This document shows positions 1 to 7,972 of a DNA stretch of 64,000 nt, one piece after another. Origin of the DNA: Alteribacter keqinensis. GTDB lineage: Bacteria > Bacillota > Bacilli > Bacillales > Salisediminibacteriaceae. A program made the translations under genes and the position numbers. Position 1 is the first letter of the stretch. Every line of letters starts with the position of its first letter. The stretch is taken from contig NZ_RHIB01000001.1 in NCBI RefSeq assembly GCF_003710255.1, positions 1,488,001 through 1,552,000 of the forward strand, in the 5' to 3' direction. The notes beneath the pieces are model-generated. The model saw nothing but the letters and a program-made list of their open reading frames with translations. It ran no database searches and had not been told where the DNA came from.

Positions 1-750
1 GCCTTCAGCTGCAACTTCTTCTGTAGGCTCGATAAGTTCAGAATCAGGCTCGGCCATTCCCTGTGCCCACTCATCAAATGTATCAGGATCAACGGCCACA
101 ACTTTAAAGTCCATCAGCCAGTGAGCTTCACCGCAGAGTTCTGTACATTTACCGAAGTAAACGCCTTCCTCCGGGGCTTCAATCCACATGTCATTTGTAA
201 TTCCAGGCACATTATCCTGCTTACCCGCAAGAGCCGGAATCCAGAATGAGTGGATAACATCAGATGCTTCAAGGTTAAAGACAATACGGGTATCCGTTGG
301 GATGTAAAGATCCTGACCTGCAGTGATTTCAAGGTCCGGGTACTCAAACTCCCACCAGAACTGGTGTCCTGTAACGTTGACAACTAGTGTATCATCATCC
401 GTTTCTGTATCAGCCAGTGTAAACGTATCCATGACGTTCGGTACAGCAAGGATGATTAATAAAAGAATAGGAATAGCAGTCCAGATAATTTCTAGATTTT
501 TGTTACCTTCAACCTGCTCTGGAATATGATTGTCACCTGGTTTTTCTCTGAAGCGGATTAGTACAAAGACATAAATTGCCGCTACGACCACGATGACAAA
601 GACCATAATTAACAAGCTGAGTCCGATTAAAGAATGTTGCATGTCTGCTACAGGACCCCGCGGATCCAACGCAGTCAGGTTTTGTTTTCCACATCCGGCT
701 AAAAACAGCAGAATGAAAGAAAATGGAAGCACTCGCCACAAGTTCTTCAT
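1..750 (-). CDS. ctaC: Cytochrome c oxidase subunit II (caa3-type), 3' end cut by window
   Basis: Subunit II of the heme-copper terminal oxidase, which takes electrons from cytochrome c through the binuclear CuA centre. The 250 codons visible start with a lipoprotein signal (lipobox LFLAGC, about residues 15-20), followed by two membrane helices (about 36-60 and 83-103) and the extracytoplasmic cupredoxin domain. The CuA motif CTELCGEAHWLM is complete, near residues 203-214. The frame is still open at base 1, so the C-terminal cytochrome c domain expected in Bacillus caa3 enzymes would lie outside the window. It sits 48 bases downstream of ctaB in the same direction, as in the usual ctaBCDEFG order. 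The start ATG at 750 follows an AGAGGGG-type ribosome binding site. Identification is secure; only the 3' extent is unknown. Confidence 0.96.
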   Translation of the reverse strand, partial: MKNLWRVLPFSFILLFLAGCGKQNLTALDPRGPVADMQHSLIGLSLLIMVFVIVVVAAIYVFVLIRFREKPGDNHIPEQVEGNKNLEIIWTAIPILLLIILAVPNVMDTFTLADTETDDDTLVVNVTGHQFWWEFEYPDLEITAGQDLYIPTDTRIVFNLEASDVIHSFWIPALAGKQDNVPGITNDMWIEAPEEGVYFGKCTELCGEAHWLMDFKVVAVDPDTFDEWAQGMAEPDSELIEPTEEVAAEG

Positions 751-797
751 CGCGTCATAAACCCCTCTTTCTCTGTTTACTTAGTTCTTAAGAATTT

Positions 798-1733
798 TTA
801 GAACATATGAACAATGACCATTACAGCAAAAAGAACCATCAGGTACACAAGTGAATAGATAAACATGTGTGTGGCCCACTTAATGTCATCGTCATATTTT
901 TTATAACCAGCAAAGCCAAGTACAAGCCACCCTGCTCCAAGTACGACGGCGACTGTCGTATAAACAGCACCGAAATTGAACAGAGTAAGTGAGACCGGAA
1001 TCAGTGCAGCCGTATAAAGTAGGATTTGGCGCTTAGTCACGCGGAACCCTGCTACGACCGGAAGCATTGGTATCCCGGCTGCTCGGTACTCCTCACATCT
1101 TCTCATCGCAAGGGCGAGAAAGTGAGGTGTTTGCCAGACAAACAAAATTAAAAACAGTGACCATGCGTACGGATGAAGTGAAGGATCAATCGCTGCCCAC
1201 CCCATGAGCGGAGGCACCGCACCTGCAAAACTTCCGACAATCGTATTGAGTGTCGTTGTACGCTTTGTCCACATTGTGTAAAACACAACATAAATAATCA
1301 GACCCGATAAACCAATAACAGCAGTTGTCATGTTCACGGCGGCAAGCATAAGCGTACCCAGCCCTGAAATAATCAGGCCGTACCAAAGTACCTGGGATGC
1401 TGTTAATTCACCTGTAACAGACGGTCTCTCCTCTGTTCTAATCATTTTGTGATCAATGTCGCGGTCAACATAGTTATTAAGAGCACATCCCCCTGCAATA
1501 ACAAATGCAGCCCCAAGCAGTGCGAGCAGAATCGTGAGTGGTTCCTGGGAAAGTGGTGTCTGCGTGTAGTAGGCTGCAAGGAAAAGACCTGCAAACATCG
1601 TAATCAGATTGGATTTAACAATTCCCGTCTTCGAAATTGCCATATAGGAACGCCATGTTACTTTCTGGCCTGCTACCTGCTGCTCTTCAGTTTCTACAAC
1701 CTCTGATGATGAAATTGTACCGGATTTATTCAT
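798..1733 (-). CDS. ctaB: Protoheme IX farnesyltransferase (heme O synthase)
   Basis: UbiA-family membrane prenyltransferase that attaches a farnesyl group to heme B to give heme O, the precursor of heme A for the caa3 oxidase. The 311-residue protein is almost entirely membrane helices. The first Asp-rich prenyl-diphosphate motif [12 protein letters not shown] is present near residue 86, and a second acidic loop (YDDDIKW) lies near residue 280. An upstream in-frame ATG at 1790 would add 19 Ser/Asp-rich residues. I chose 1733 because a strong GGGGGGTG ribosome binding site lies just upstream of it and the length then matches the family. It is read divergently from ctaA and is followed by ctaC. 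Confidence 0.96.
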   Translation of the reverse strand: MNKSGTISSSEVVETEEQQVAGQKVTWRSYMAISKTGIVKSNLITMFAGLFLAAYYTQTPLSQEPLTILLALLGAAFVIAGGCALNNYVDRDIDHKMIRTEERPSVTGELTASQVLWYGLIISGLGTLMLAAVNMTTAVIGLSGLIIYVVFYTMWTKRTTTLNTIVGSFAGAVPPLMGWAAIDPSLHPYAWSLFLILFVWQTPHFLALAMRRCEEYRAAGIPMLPVVAGFRVTKRQILLYTAALIPVSLTLFNFGAVYTTVAVVLGAGWLVLGFAGYKKYDDDIKWATHMFIYSLVYLMVLFAVMVIVHMF

Positions 1734-2095
1734 TCTTTCACCCCCCGAGTCTGAGTCAGAATCTGTGTTGTACTGTAATACCCCATACAAGTCTAATCGT
1801 TTCCGGCTGCGCAGTCCAGATTAAAATTAATTTCATAATCTTCTAAAATCGGACACAGACCGTCATTGCCGGTCACAACCAGACTTCTATCTCACATTAT
1901 ATAGCAAGACACCATGATTTTCATCATAATATGGCGATTACATATAAGTTCCACCACACATTTTACCATATCCATCTTTCGTTATCATACGTATTTCAAA
2001 GAAACAGTTCATTTCGCTCAATTTGTTACAAATTATTGAACATGCGTTCATAATAAATTTACAGCACTGAAATCTATGAGATAATCAATGAGAAA
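1734..2095. other. ctaB-ctaA divergent intergenic region
   Basis: No gene is visible in this stretch. It is AT-rich and should hold the ctaB promoter: a TATAAT -10 on the minus strand at 1896-1901 has no good -35 in front of it, which would fit an activator-dependent promoter. In B. subtilis the ResD response regulator controls this divergent region; whether that applies here is inference. A short palindrome TTTGTTACAAAT lies near 2021-2032. Confidence 0.4.
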
Positions 2096-2124
2096 TTGAC
2101 AACCGACTTATTTCTCCATAAAAT
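2096..2124 (+). promoter_or_regulatory. SigA-type promoter for ctaA
   Basis: TTGACA (2096-2101), a 17-base spacer and TAAAAT (2119-2124), about 60 bases before the ctaA start. This is a near-consensus vegetative promoter in the right direction. Confidence 0.75.
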
Positions 2125-2186
2125 GAAAAGCGGTATGTCCTTATTAATAAACCATTGAATTTATAGTATAGAAAGCCGGTGAATAC

Positions 2187-3077
2187 ATGAACAAAGGATT
2201 AAAGGTCTTTGGCATTTTTGCATCTTTGGGAATGCTTATTGTACTGATCCAGGGAGCTCTCGTTACCCAGACCGGATCCGGTGATGCATGCGGAACGTCA
2301 TGGCCTCTCTGCTATGATCAGGTCATTCCGCAGTCACCAACCATTTCCACATTAATTGAATATACACACCGTCTCGTTTCAGGTGTTATGGGCCTTGTGG
2401 TTATTATTTTATCTGTCTGGGCATGGATAAAACTCGGTCATCTCAGGGAGACAAAGTTTCTTGCAGTTCTCGCTATTTTTGCTATTATCTTTCAGGGGCT
2501 GCTCGGTGCCGCAGCTGTCGTCTGGGGGCAGTCCGATGCAGTAATGGCTCTTCATTTTGGCTTTTCACTCGTATCCTTTGCCAGTGTTGTGCTGCTTTCG
2601 CTGCTTGCCTTTGAAGCAGATCAGACAGATGGACCTGTAACGGTTTCTCTGTCCGGCAGAATGCGTGGGTATATCTATTTTGTTATCACTTATATGTACT
2701 TTGTTGTGTATACCGGGGCTTTTGTAAAGCATACAGGAGCAAGCTCAGTCTGCAGAGGCTGGCCATTATGTAACGGACAGCTTATTCCACCTCTTGAAGG
2801 ACGGGTAGCCGTTCAATTCGGCCACCGAGTTGCTGCAGCCCTGTTGTTTATTGTCATTTTAATTATGCTCGTGCAGCTGTGGAAAAAATACAAAACAGAA
2901 AAAGTGATTCTCTGGGTCGGTATCCTGTCATTTATCCTCGTATCGATACAGGTTGCAAGCGGAGCCGTTGTCTTATTTACCGGCTTTACTCTGTGGGCAA
3001 CGTTGTTCCATGCTCTGTTTGTAAGTTTATTGTTCGCCGTTCTCAGTTACGGTGTTATGATCGTTTCAAGAAAATAA
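2187..3077 (+). CDS. ctaA: Heme A synthase (COX15/CtaA)
   Basis: Converts heme O to heme A by oxidising the methyl group at C8; integral membrane enzyme. The 296 residues form eight predicted helices with the two-fold internal similarity of CtaA. Both extracellular cysteine-pair loops are present: CGTSWPLC near residues 35-42 and VCRGWPLC near 189-196. The heme-ligand histidines of the paired helices are visible in YTHRLVSG, ALHFGF, FGHRVAAAL and LFHALF. The ATG at 2187 follows a CCGGTG ribosome binding site. It is followed by a strong intrinsic terminator, so it is monocistronic. Confidence 0.97.
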   Translation: MNKGLKVFGIFASLGMLIVLIQGALVTQTGSGDACGTSWPLCYDQVIPQSPTISTLIEYTHRLVSGVMGLVVIILSVWAWIKLGHLRETKFLAVLAIFAIIFQGLLGAAAVVWGQSDAVMALHFGFSLVSFASVVLLSLLAFEADQTDGPVTVSLSGRMRGYIYFVITYMYFVVYTGAFVKHTGASSVCRGWPLCNGQLIPPLEGRVAVQFGHRVAAALLFIVILIMLVQLWKKYKTEKVILWVGILSFILVSIQVASGAVVLFTGFTLWATLFHALFVSLLFAVLSYGVMIVSRK

Positions 3078-3082
3078 GCGCC

Positions 3083-3126
3083 AGTCCCTTTGGATTAAAT
3101 TTTTTAATCCAAAGGGACTTTCTTTT
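3083..3126 (+). terminator. Intrinsic terminator of ctaA
   Basis: Perfect 17-bp inverted repeat (AGTCCCTTTGGATTAAA and its complement) with a short T-rich loop, followed by TTTCTTTTT, six bases after the ctaA stop. Confidence 0.9.
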
Positions 3127-3277
3127 TCTGACGGAAAATTCCATCTTGCTGGAACGAATGGTTCATAGTTGTGCCGCAGCTTTCAGCGTTGAAGCATCAC
3201 CACTTTAGGGGCTCAATTGCAGCATAAAAATTGGTTTTGATTTCTTGATGTGCTAAAGATCATTGTTTTTAAAAAAA

Positions 3278-3477
3278 GTGTTGATTGGAGCGAATGTGCG
3301 ACACTCCTGCGGGAAAAGCGTGTTCAGGGGAGACCCCGCAGACAAGAGCGTTGCTTCATGAATAATCTTCCAGTTGCTTCGACGCATTTGCTTCGAACCT
3401 GGCTGTAAGAGGAAGAAGCAGTATGTCGATTAGGCTCCCTCACCGCCCGCGGAAGTGCAATGAGCGGAAATCAACAC
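3278..3477. repeat. Bacillaceae-type intergenic repeat with GTGTTGATT ends
   Basis: A 200-bp element bounded by the inverted 9-mers GTGTTGATT (3278-3286) and AATCAACAC (3469-3477). Inside, blocks such as ACTCCTGCGGGAA, GGGGAGACCCCGCAG and CACCGCCCGCGGAAG resemble a dispersed intergenic repeat I know from Bacillus and Geobacillus genomes. The middle (about 3345-3430) does not fit that pattern and may be a later insertion. No coding frame is supported. Truncated relatives lie at 31501-31548, 44648-44706 and 58823-58912. Confidence 0.6.
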
Positions 3478-3498
3478 CAGAGTTTAACAGAGCCATTT

Positions 3499-3530
3499 AA
3501 AAAGACCCGCCACTCCGGCGGGTCTTTTTG
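3499..3530. terminator. Terminator after dps (minus strand), bidirectional in form
   Basis: AAAAGACCCGCC - five-base loop - GGCGGGTCTTTT with A and T tracts on the two sides. It lies 10 bases beyond the dps stop codon. Confidence 0.85.
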
Positions 3531-3540
3531 TTTATTTTAG

Positions 3541-3987
3541 TTACTGCCCCATGTAAGAGCGCAGCATCCAGTTATGTTTTTCAAACGACTGGCGTACACC
3601 AATGAGCATGTCGGCAGTTGCTTCGTCTCCAACATGTTGTTCAAGGGTTTCAATGTCGCCTTTAAGTTCTTCAACAAGAGTGTCAAAGTCCTTTACAAGA
3701 GCTTCCACCATCTCATTCGCAGAAGATTCCCCCTCTGCTTCCTTCACGGTGGCAGTCTCAAGAAATTCACGCATCGTTGCTACGGGCTTCCCCTGAACTG
3801 CAAGCAGACGCTCTGCAAGCTCGTCAATGTGGCCTGCCACTTCATTATAGAGTTCCTCAAACTTTACATGAAGGGTGAAAAAGTCAGAGCCTTTTACGAA
3901 CCAGTGGTAATTATGCAGTTTGACAAAAAGGACGCTAAAATTGGATACATGTCTGTTTAAAATTTCTGTTTGTTTTTCATGTGCCAT
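3541..3987 (-). CDS. dps: Dps family DNA-binding ferritin-like protein
   Basis: Dodecameric iron-storage and peroxide-protection protein that oxidises Fe(II) with H2O2; cytosolic. The 148-residue sequence shows the Dps ferroxidase pattern: LHNYHWFVKG (His near 25 and 29) and FTLHVKFEELYNEVAGHIDELAER (Asp/Glu ligands, near 36-59), then the GxPVATMREFLE segment. The closest named relatives are MrgA/Dps of Bacillus. An in-frame ATG at 4011 gives 8 more residues. I prefer 3987 because the AAAGGGAG ribosome binding site sits between the two ATGs, although its spacing of 11 is a little long. It is a single-gene unit between ctaA and pycA; no such gene is in that place in B. subtilis. Confidence 0.93.
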   Translation of the reverse strand: MAHEKQTEILNRHVSNFSVLFVKLHNYHWFVKGSDFFTLHVKFEELYNEVAGHIDELAERLLAVQGKPVATMREFLETATVKEAEGESSANEMVEALVKDFDTLVEELKGDIETLEQHVGDEATADMLIGVRQSFEKHNWMLRSYMGQ

Positions 3988-4069
3988 CTCTGAATCATCT
4001 CCCTTTCTCATTCCTACTTAGTTAGTTCCACTGGAAGCGGAAAAATAAACGCTCCCTTACTTTCAGTAT

Positions 4070-4099
4070 AAACGAAAGAAGAGGCTGCCAGGCCTCTTC
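4070..4099 (-). terminator. Intrinsic terminator of pycA
   Basis: GAAGAGGC - six-base loop - GCCTCTTC, read on the minus strand, followed by TTTCGTTT, about 11 bases past the pycA stop. Confidence 0.7.
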
Positions 4100-4109
4100 T
4101 TTGTGTCTG

Positions 4110-7100
4110 TTATTCAAATTCAATCAGGAGGTCACCCGCCTGAATACTCTCTTCATTTACAACATGAAGGGCAGCAATTTTCCCGTCATACGGTGCCTGT
4201 ACTGTCGTTTCCATTTTCATGGATTCCGTAATAATCAGGTGATCGCTTTTTTTAACTTCATCCCCTTCACTTACGAGGGTTTTGATGACCGTGCCGGGCA
4301 TGGATGCTCCGATATGACGGTCGTTGTTTTTATCTGCTTTCACTTTCATCTTCACATCAGACTCAATGCTCTGATCTGTGACATACACTTCCCGGGGCTG
4401 CCCATTGAGCTCGAAGTAAATTACACGCGTGCCGTCGCGTTGTGCTTCTCCCATTGAAACGAGCTTTACAATCAGCGTTTTCCCCTGCTCAATCTCAATT
4501 CCGACTTCCTCGCCGACTCGGAGGCCGTAGAAGAAAGTTGGCGTATCCAGGACGGAAATGTCACCGTATTGCTCTACAAAGGTTTCGTTATCAAGATATA
4601 CCTTCGGGTAAAGAGCATAGGAAATCAGATCATGGATGGTAACCTGCCGTCCGAGTTTGTGATAAAGTGTTTCCCTTAGTTTATTAAAATCAACAGGCTC
4701 AAGAAGCTCTCCAGGCCTGACCGTAATCGGTTTTCGGTTTTTCAGAATGACTTCCTGGAGTTTTTCCGGAAATCCCTGATACGGCTGACCGAGATAGCCT
4801 TCAAACAGTTCAATTACGCTGTCCGGAAAATCGAGGCTCATCCCTTTTTCATAAACAAGTTTTTCTGTCAGTTCGTTTTGAACCATGAACAGGGCCATAT
4901 CCCCGACAACCTTTGAGGAAGGTGTGACTTTAACAATGTCGCCGAACATCTCATTTACCCGGCTGTACATCTCTTTTACTTCATCCCATCTCTCACCAAG
5001 CCCAACGGCTTTGGCCTGCTGCTGCAGGTTGCTGTACTGACCGCCTGGCATTTCGTGGGCGTATATTTCCGAGTGCGGTGCGATCATGCCGCTTTCAAAA
5101 TCCTGATAGAAGTGACGGATATCTTCCCAGTACCCGTTTAAGGCATCAGCATTTTTGATCTGGAGGTCCGGCTGGCGCTCGTGCCCGCTCATAGCGTGAT
5201 AAAGACTGTTCATGCTCGGCTGGCTCGTGAGACCTGCCATCGAACTGATTGCCGTGTCCACGATGTCCACTCCTGCTTCTATTGCTTTTGCGTAGGTGAA
5301 AAGACCGTTTCCGCTTGTGTCATGAGTATGAAGGTGAATCGGAATATCGATATTTTCCTTTAAGGAAGAAATCAGTTCATAAGCAGCTTTTGGCTTTAGT
5401 AGACCTGCCATATCTTTAATACCGAGAATATGAGCACCGGATGCTTCCAGCTCCTTTGCCAGGTCAATATAGTATTGGAGACTGTACTTTTGACGGTCAG
5501 GGTCCAGGATATCCCCGGTATAGCACATGCTGGCCTCAGCTATTTTACCCGAATCCCTTACTGCCTGGATGGCCGGACGCATTCCTTGAACCCAGTTCAG
5601 GCTGTCAAAAATACGAAACACATCAATACCGGCGTCTGCTGATTTTTCTACGAATTCTTCAATTACATTGTCCGGATAGTTTTTATAACCCACAGCGTTT
5701 GAGGCTCTTAGAAGCATCTGGAACAACATGTTCGGTGCTTTATCTCTTAAGATGAGCAGGCGTTTCCATGGGTCCTCATGAAGAAAGCGCATACTCACAT
5801 CAAACGTTGCACCGCCCCACATCTCCATGGAAAAGAGATTTGGCAGGAGACGGGCAGTCGGTTCAGCAATGTTTTTCAGGTCCTGAGTACGAAGACGCGT
5901 AGCCAGTAGAGACTGGTGGGCATCCCGGAACGTCGTATCTGTCAGAAGCACCTTCTTCTGTTCTTTAACCCAGTTCGCAACCCCTTCAGGCCCTTTTTCA
6001 TTCAGGATCTGCTTGGTTCCATCCGGAATCGGGCTCAGCAGATCCACATCCGGTATTCGTGGCTCGTCTGTAACCGGCTTCTCTTTCCGTCCTATACCAG
6101 GGTATCCATTTACGGTTGTATATCCGATGTAACTGAGCATTTTTGTCCCCCGGTCTTTACGCTTCGGAAAGACAAACAGTTCAGGTGTTTTATCAATAAA
6201 GGACGTGTCATACTGCCCGTTAACAAATTTTTCGTGACGTACAACGTTTTCCAGGAATGCAATGTTCGTCTTTATCCCCCGGATCCGGAATTCCTTCAGG
6301 TTACGTACCATTTTATGTGCGGCATTTTCAAAAGAAAGTGCCCACGTTGATAATTTCACCAGTAAAGAATCATAGTGGGGGGAAATAACGGCACCCTGAA
6401 AACCATTACCTGCGTCAAGTCGTACGCCGAATCCACCACCGGTTCGGTAGGCCATAATTTTCCCCGTATCCGGCATAAAATCATTTACAGGGTCTTCCGT
6501 TGTAACCCGGGACTGAATGGCAAAGCCATGGGTATAGATATCTTCCTGCTTCGGGATTCCCACTTCTTTTGAATGCAGGCTTTTTCCATCTGCAATCAGA
6601 ATCTGGGACTGGACAATGTCAATTCCCGTAATCATCTCTGTAATCGTATGTTCCACCTGTACACGGGGGTTAACTTCAATGAAGAAGAACTCTCCATTTT
6701 CCGTGACTAAAAATTCAACTGTTCCTGCATTCACATAATTGATGTTCTTCATAAGCTGAAGGGCTGCCTCACAGATCTTTTCCCGGTTTTCATTGCTTAA
6801 AGCGACGCTTGGTGCCACTTCTACAACTTTCTGGTGACGGCGCTGCACGGAGCAGTCCCTTTCGTAAAGATGAACGATGTTCCCTTCGTGGTCCCCGATA
6901 ATCTGTACTTCAATGTGCTTTGGGTTTTCAACAAATTTCTCCACATACATCTCATCGCTGCCGAAAGCGGCTTTCGCTTCAGAACGTGCACGCTCAAAAG
7001 CTTCTTTAAGATCTTTTTCAGACCGGACGATCCGCATGCCCCGTCCGCCTCCACCAAGAGAGGCTTTAATCATAAGAGGAAAGCCGTTTTCCTTTGCAAA

Positions 7101-7556
7101 GTCCTTCACTTCGTCAAGACCTGATACCGGGCCGTCTGTTCCGGGGATTACAGGGATACGTGCCTCAATCGCCTGCTGACGAGCCTGGACTTTATCTCCG
7201 AACATGCGGAGGTGCTCTGTATCGGGACCGATAAACGTGATCCCTTCTTCTTTACAACGCCGTGCAAATTGAATGTTTTCAGATAAAAAACCATAGCCGG
7301 GATGAATAGCGTCTACATCATTCCTCTTGGCTGTTTTAATAATGTCTTCGATATCCAGGTAGGCATCAATCGGCTTCTTTCCTGCACCGACAAGATACGC
7401 TTCATCTGCTTTATACCGGTGATAGGACCCCGTATCTTCCTTTGAGTAAATCGCTACTGTGCGGATATCCAGTTCTGTACACGCACGAAAAATACGAATC
7501 GCAATTTCTCCGCGATTGGCCACCAGTACTTTCTTTATGTTTTTTAACCGTTCCAT
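4110..7556 (-). CDS. pycA: Pyruvate carboxylase
   Basis: Biotin-dependent anaplerotic enzyme forming oxaloacetate from pyruvate, bicarbonate and ATP. All domains of the single-chain type are present in 1148 residues, the same length as B. subtilis PycA. The biotin carboxylase is at about 1-455, with the Gly-rich ATP loop GGGGRGMR near 167. The carboxyltransferase is at about 530-800 (DTTFRDAHQSLLATR; metal-site HLHTHDT), followed by the PYC/OADA conserved domain. The biotinyl carrier domain is C-terminal, with the biotinylated lysine in ESMKMETTV near residue 1113. The ATG at 7556 has AGAGGAGG nine bases upstream. It is transcribed alone between two hairpin terminators. Confidence 0.98.
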   Translation of the reverse strand: MERLKNIKKVLVANRGEIAIRIFRACTELDIRTVAIYSKEDTGSYHRYKADEAYLVGAGKKPIDAYLDIEDIIKTAKRNDVDAIHPGYGFLSENIQFARRCKEEGITFIGPDTEHLRMFGDKVQARQQAIEARIPVIPGTDGPVSGLDEVKDFAKENGFPLMIKASLGGGGRGMRIVRSEKDLKEAFERARSEAKAAFGSDEMYVEKFVENPKHIEVQIIGDHEGNIVHLYERDCSVQRRHQKVVEVAPSVALSNENREKICEAALQLMKNINYVNAGTVEFLVTENGEFFFIEVNPRVQVEHTITEMITGIDIVQSQILIADGKSLHSKEVGIPKQEDIYTHGFAIQSRVTTEDPVNDFMPDTGKIMAYRTGGGFGVRLDAGNGFQGAVISPHYDSLLVKLSTWALSFENAAHKMVRNLKEFRIRGIKTNIAFLENVVRHEKFVNGQYDTSFIDKTPELFVFPKRKDRGTKMLSYIGYTTVNGYPGIGRKEKPVTDEPRIPDVDLLSPIPDGTKQILNEKGPEGVANWVKEQKKVLLTDTTFRDAHQSLLATRLRTQDLKNIAEPTARLLPNLFSMEMWGGATFDVSMRFLHEDPWKRLLILRDKAPNMLFQMLLRASNAVGYKNYPDNVIEEFVEKSADAGIDVFRIFDSLNWVQGMRPAIQAVRDSGKIAEASMCYTGDILDPDRQKYSLQYYIDLAKELEASGAHILGIKDMAGLLKPKAAYELISSLKENIDIPIHLHTHDTSGNGLFTYAKAIEAGVDIVDTAISSMAGLTSQPSMNSLYHAMSGHERQPDLQIKNADALNGYWEDIRHFYQDFESGMIAPHSEIYAHEMPGGQYSNLQQQAKAVGLGERWDEVKEMYSRVNEMFGDIVKVTPSSKVVGDMALFMVQNELTEKLVYEKGMSLDFPDSVIELFEGYLGQPYQGFPEKLQEVILKNRKPITVRPGELLEPVDFNKLRETLYHKLGRQVTIHDLISYALYPKVYLDNETFVEQYGDISVLDTPTFFYGLRVGEEVGIEIEQGKTLIVKLVSMGEAQRDGTRVIYFELNGQPREVYVTDQSIESDVKMKVKADKNNDRHIGASMPGTVIKTLVSEGDEVKKSDHLIITESMKMETTVQAPYDGKIAALHVVNEESIQAGDLLIEFE

Positions 7557-7741
7557 CTTATGTAGCCTCCTCTGTTATGTTTTCTGTATGAAGTGCAATG
7601 CTAAGATACCCCGGGCGGTGTTTTCTCATTCTGCCAGGGCGTTTAAAAAACGAACTCCTTTTATACTTATACAAAATTCGATAATATCCTCTAAATTAAC
7701 AGAATAAAAATACGATGGCTTATGCTTAGCAACCGAAAAAA

Positions 7742-7821
7742 CGCATGGAGCGTCCGTCAGGGTTTCCGCAAAAAAATTCGTACTTTCAATATTCTTTTCC
7801 CTTGACGTTTCGCTCCATGCG
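7742..7821. repeat. 80-bp imperfect inverted repeat between rhbF and pycA
   Basis: CGCATGGAGCG (7742-7752) is exactly complementary to CGCTCCATGCG (7811-7821). The next bases CCGTCAGGG and CCCTTGACG can continue the stem with one mismatch. The apical 40 bases are AT-rich. There is no poly-T exit on either strand, so it is not a simple terminator; it could be a structured RNA, a protein site or an old small mobile element. The rest of 7557-7923 holds no gene that I can support. Confidence 0.55.
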
Positions 7822-7923
7822 TGTTTGACGATTCGCAGGCAAAAAGAAAAAAAGAAGCAGCAGCAACCGGATGCTTTCCTTATGTTACTGTGTCCCTTTT
7901 CTCTTATGGGCTTTTTTTAGTAC

Positions 7924-7960
7924 CGTAAAAAAAAGGCACAGTCTGATATTGACCATGCCC
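7924..7960 (-). terminator. Terminator of the siderophore operon
   Basis: On the minus strand, GGCATGGTC and GACTGTGCC form a nine-pair stem with two G-U pairs and a short loop, followed by eight T residues. It lies 12 bases beyond the rhbF stop. Confidence 0.8.
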
Positions 7961-7972
7961 TTTAAAACATCC

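Noticed and set aside
3574-3960. Long plus-strand open frame opposite dps
   Set aside because: Mirror of the dps coding frame; no ribosome binding site, Phe/Lys-rich composition typical of an antisense shadow.
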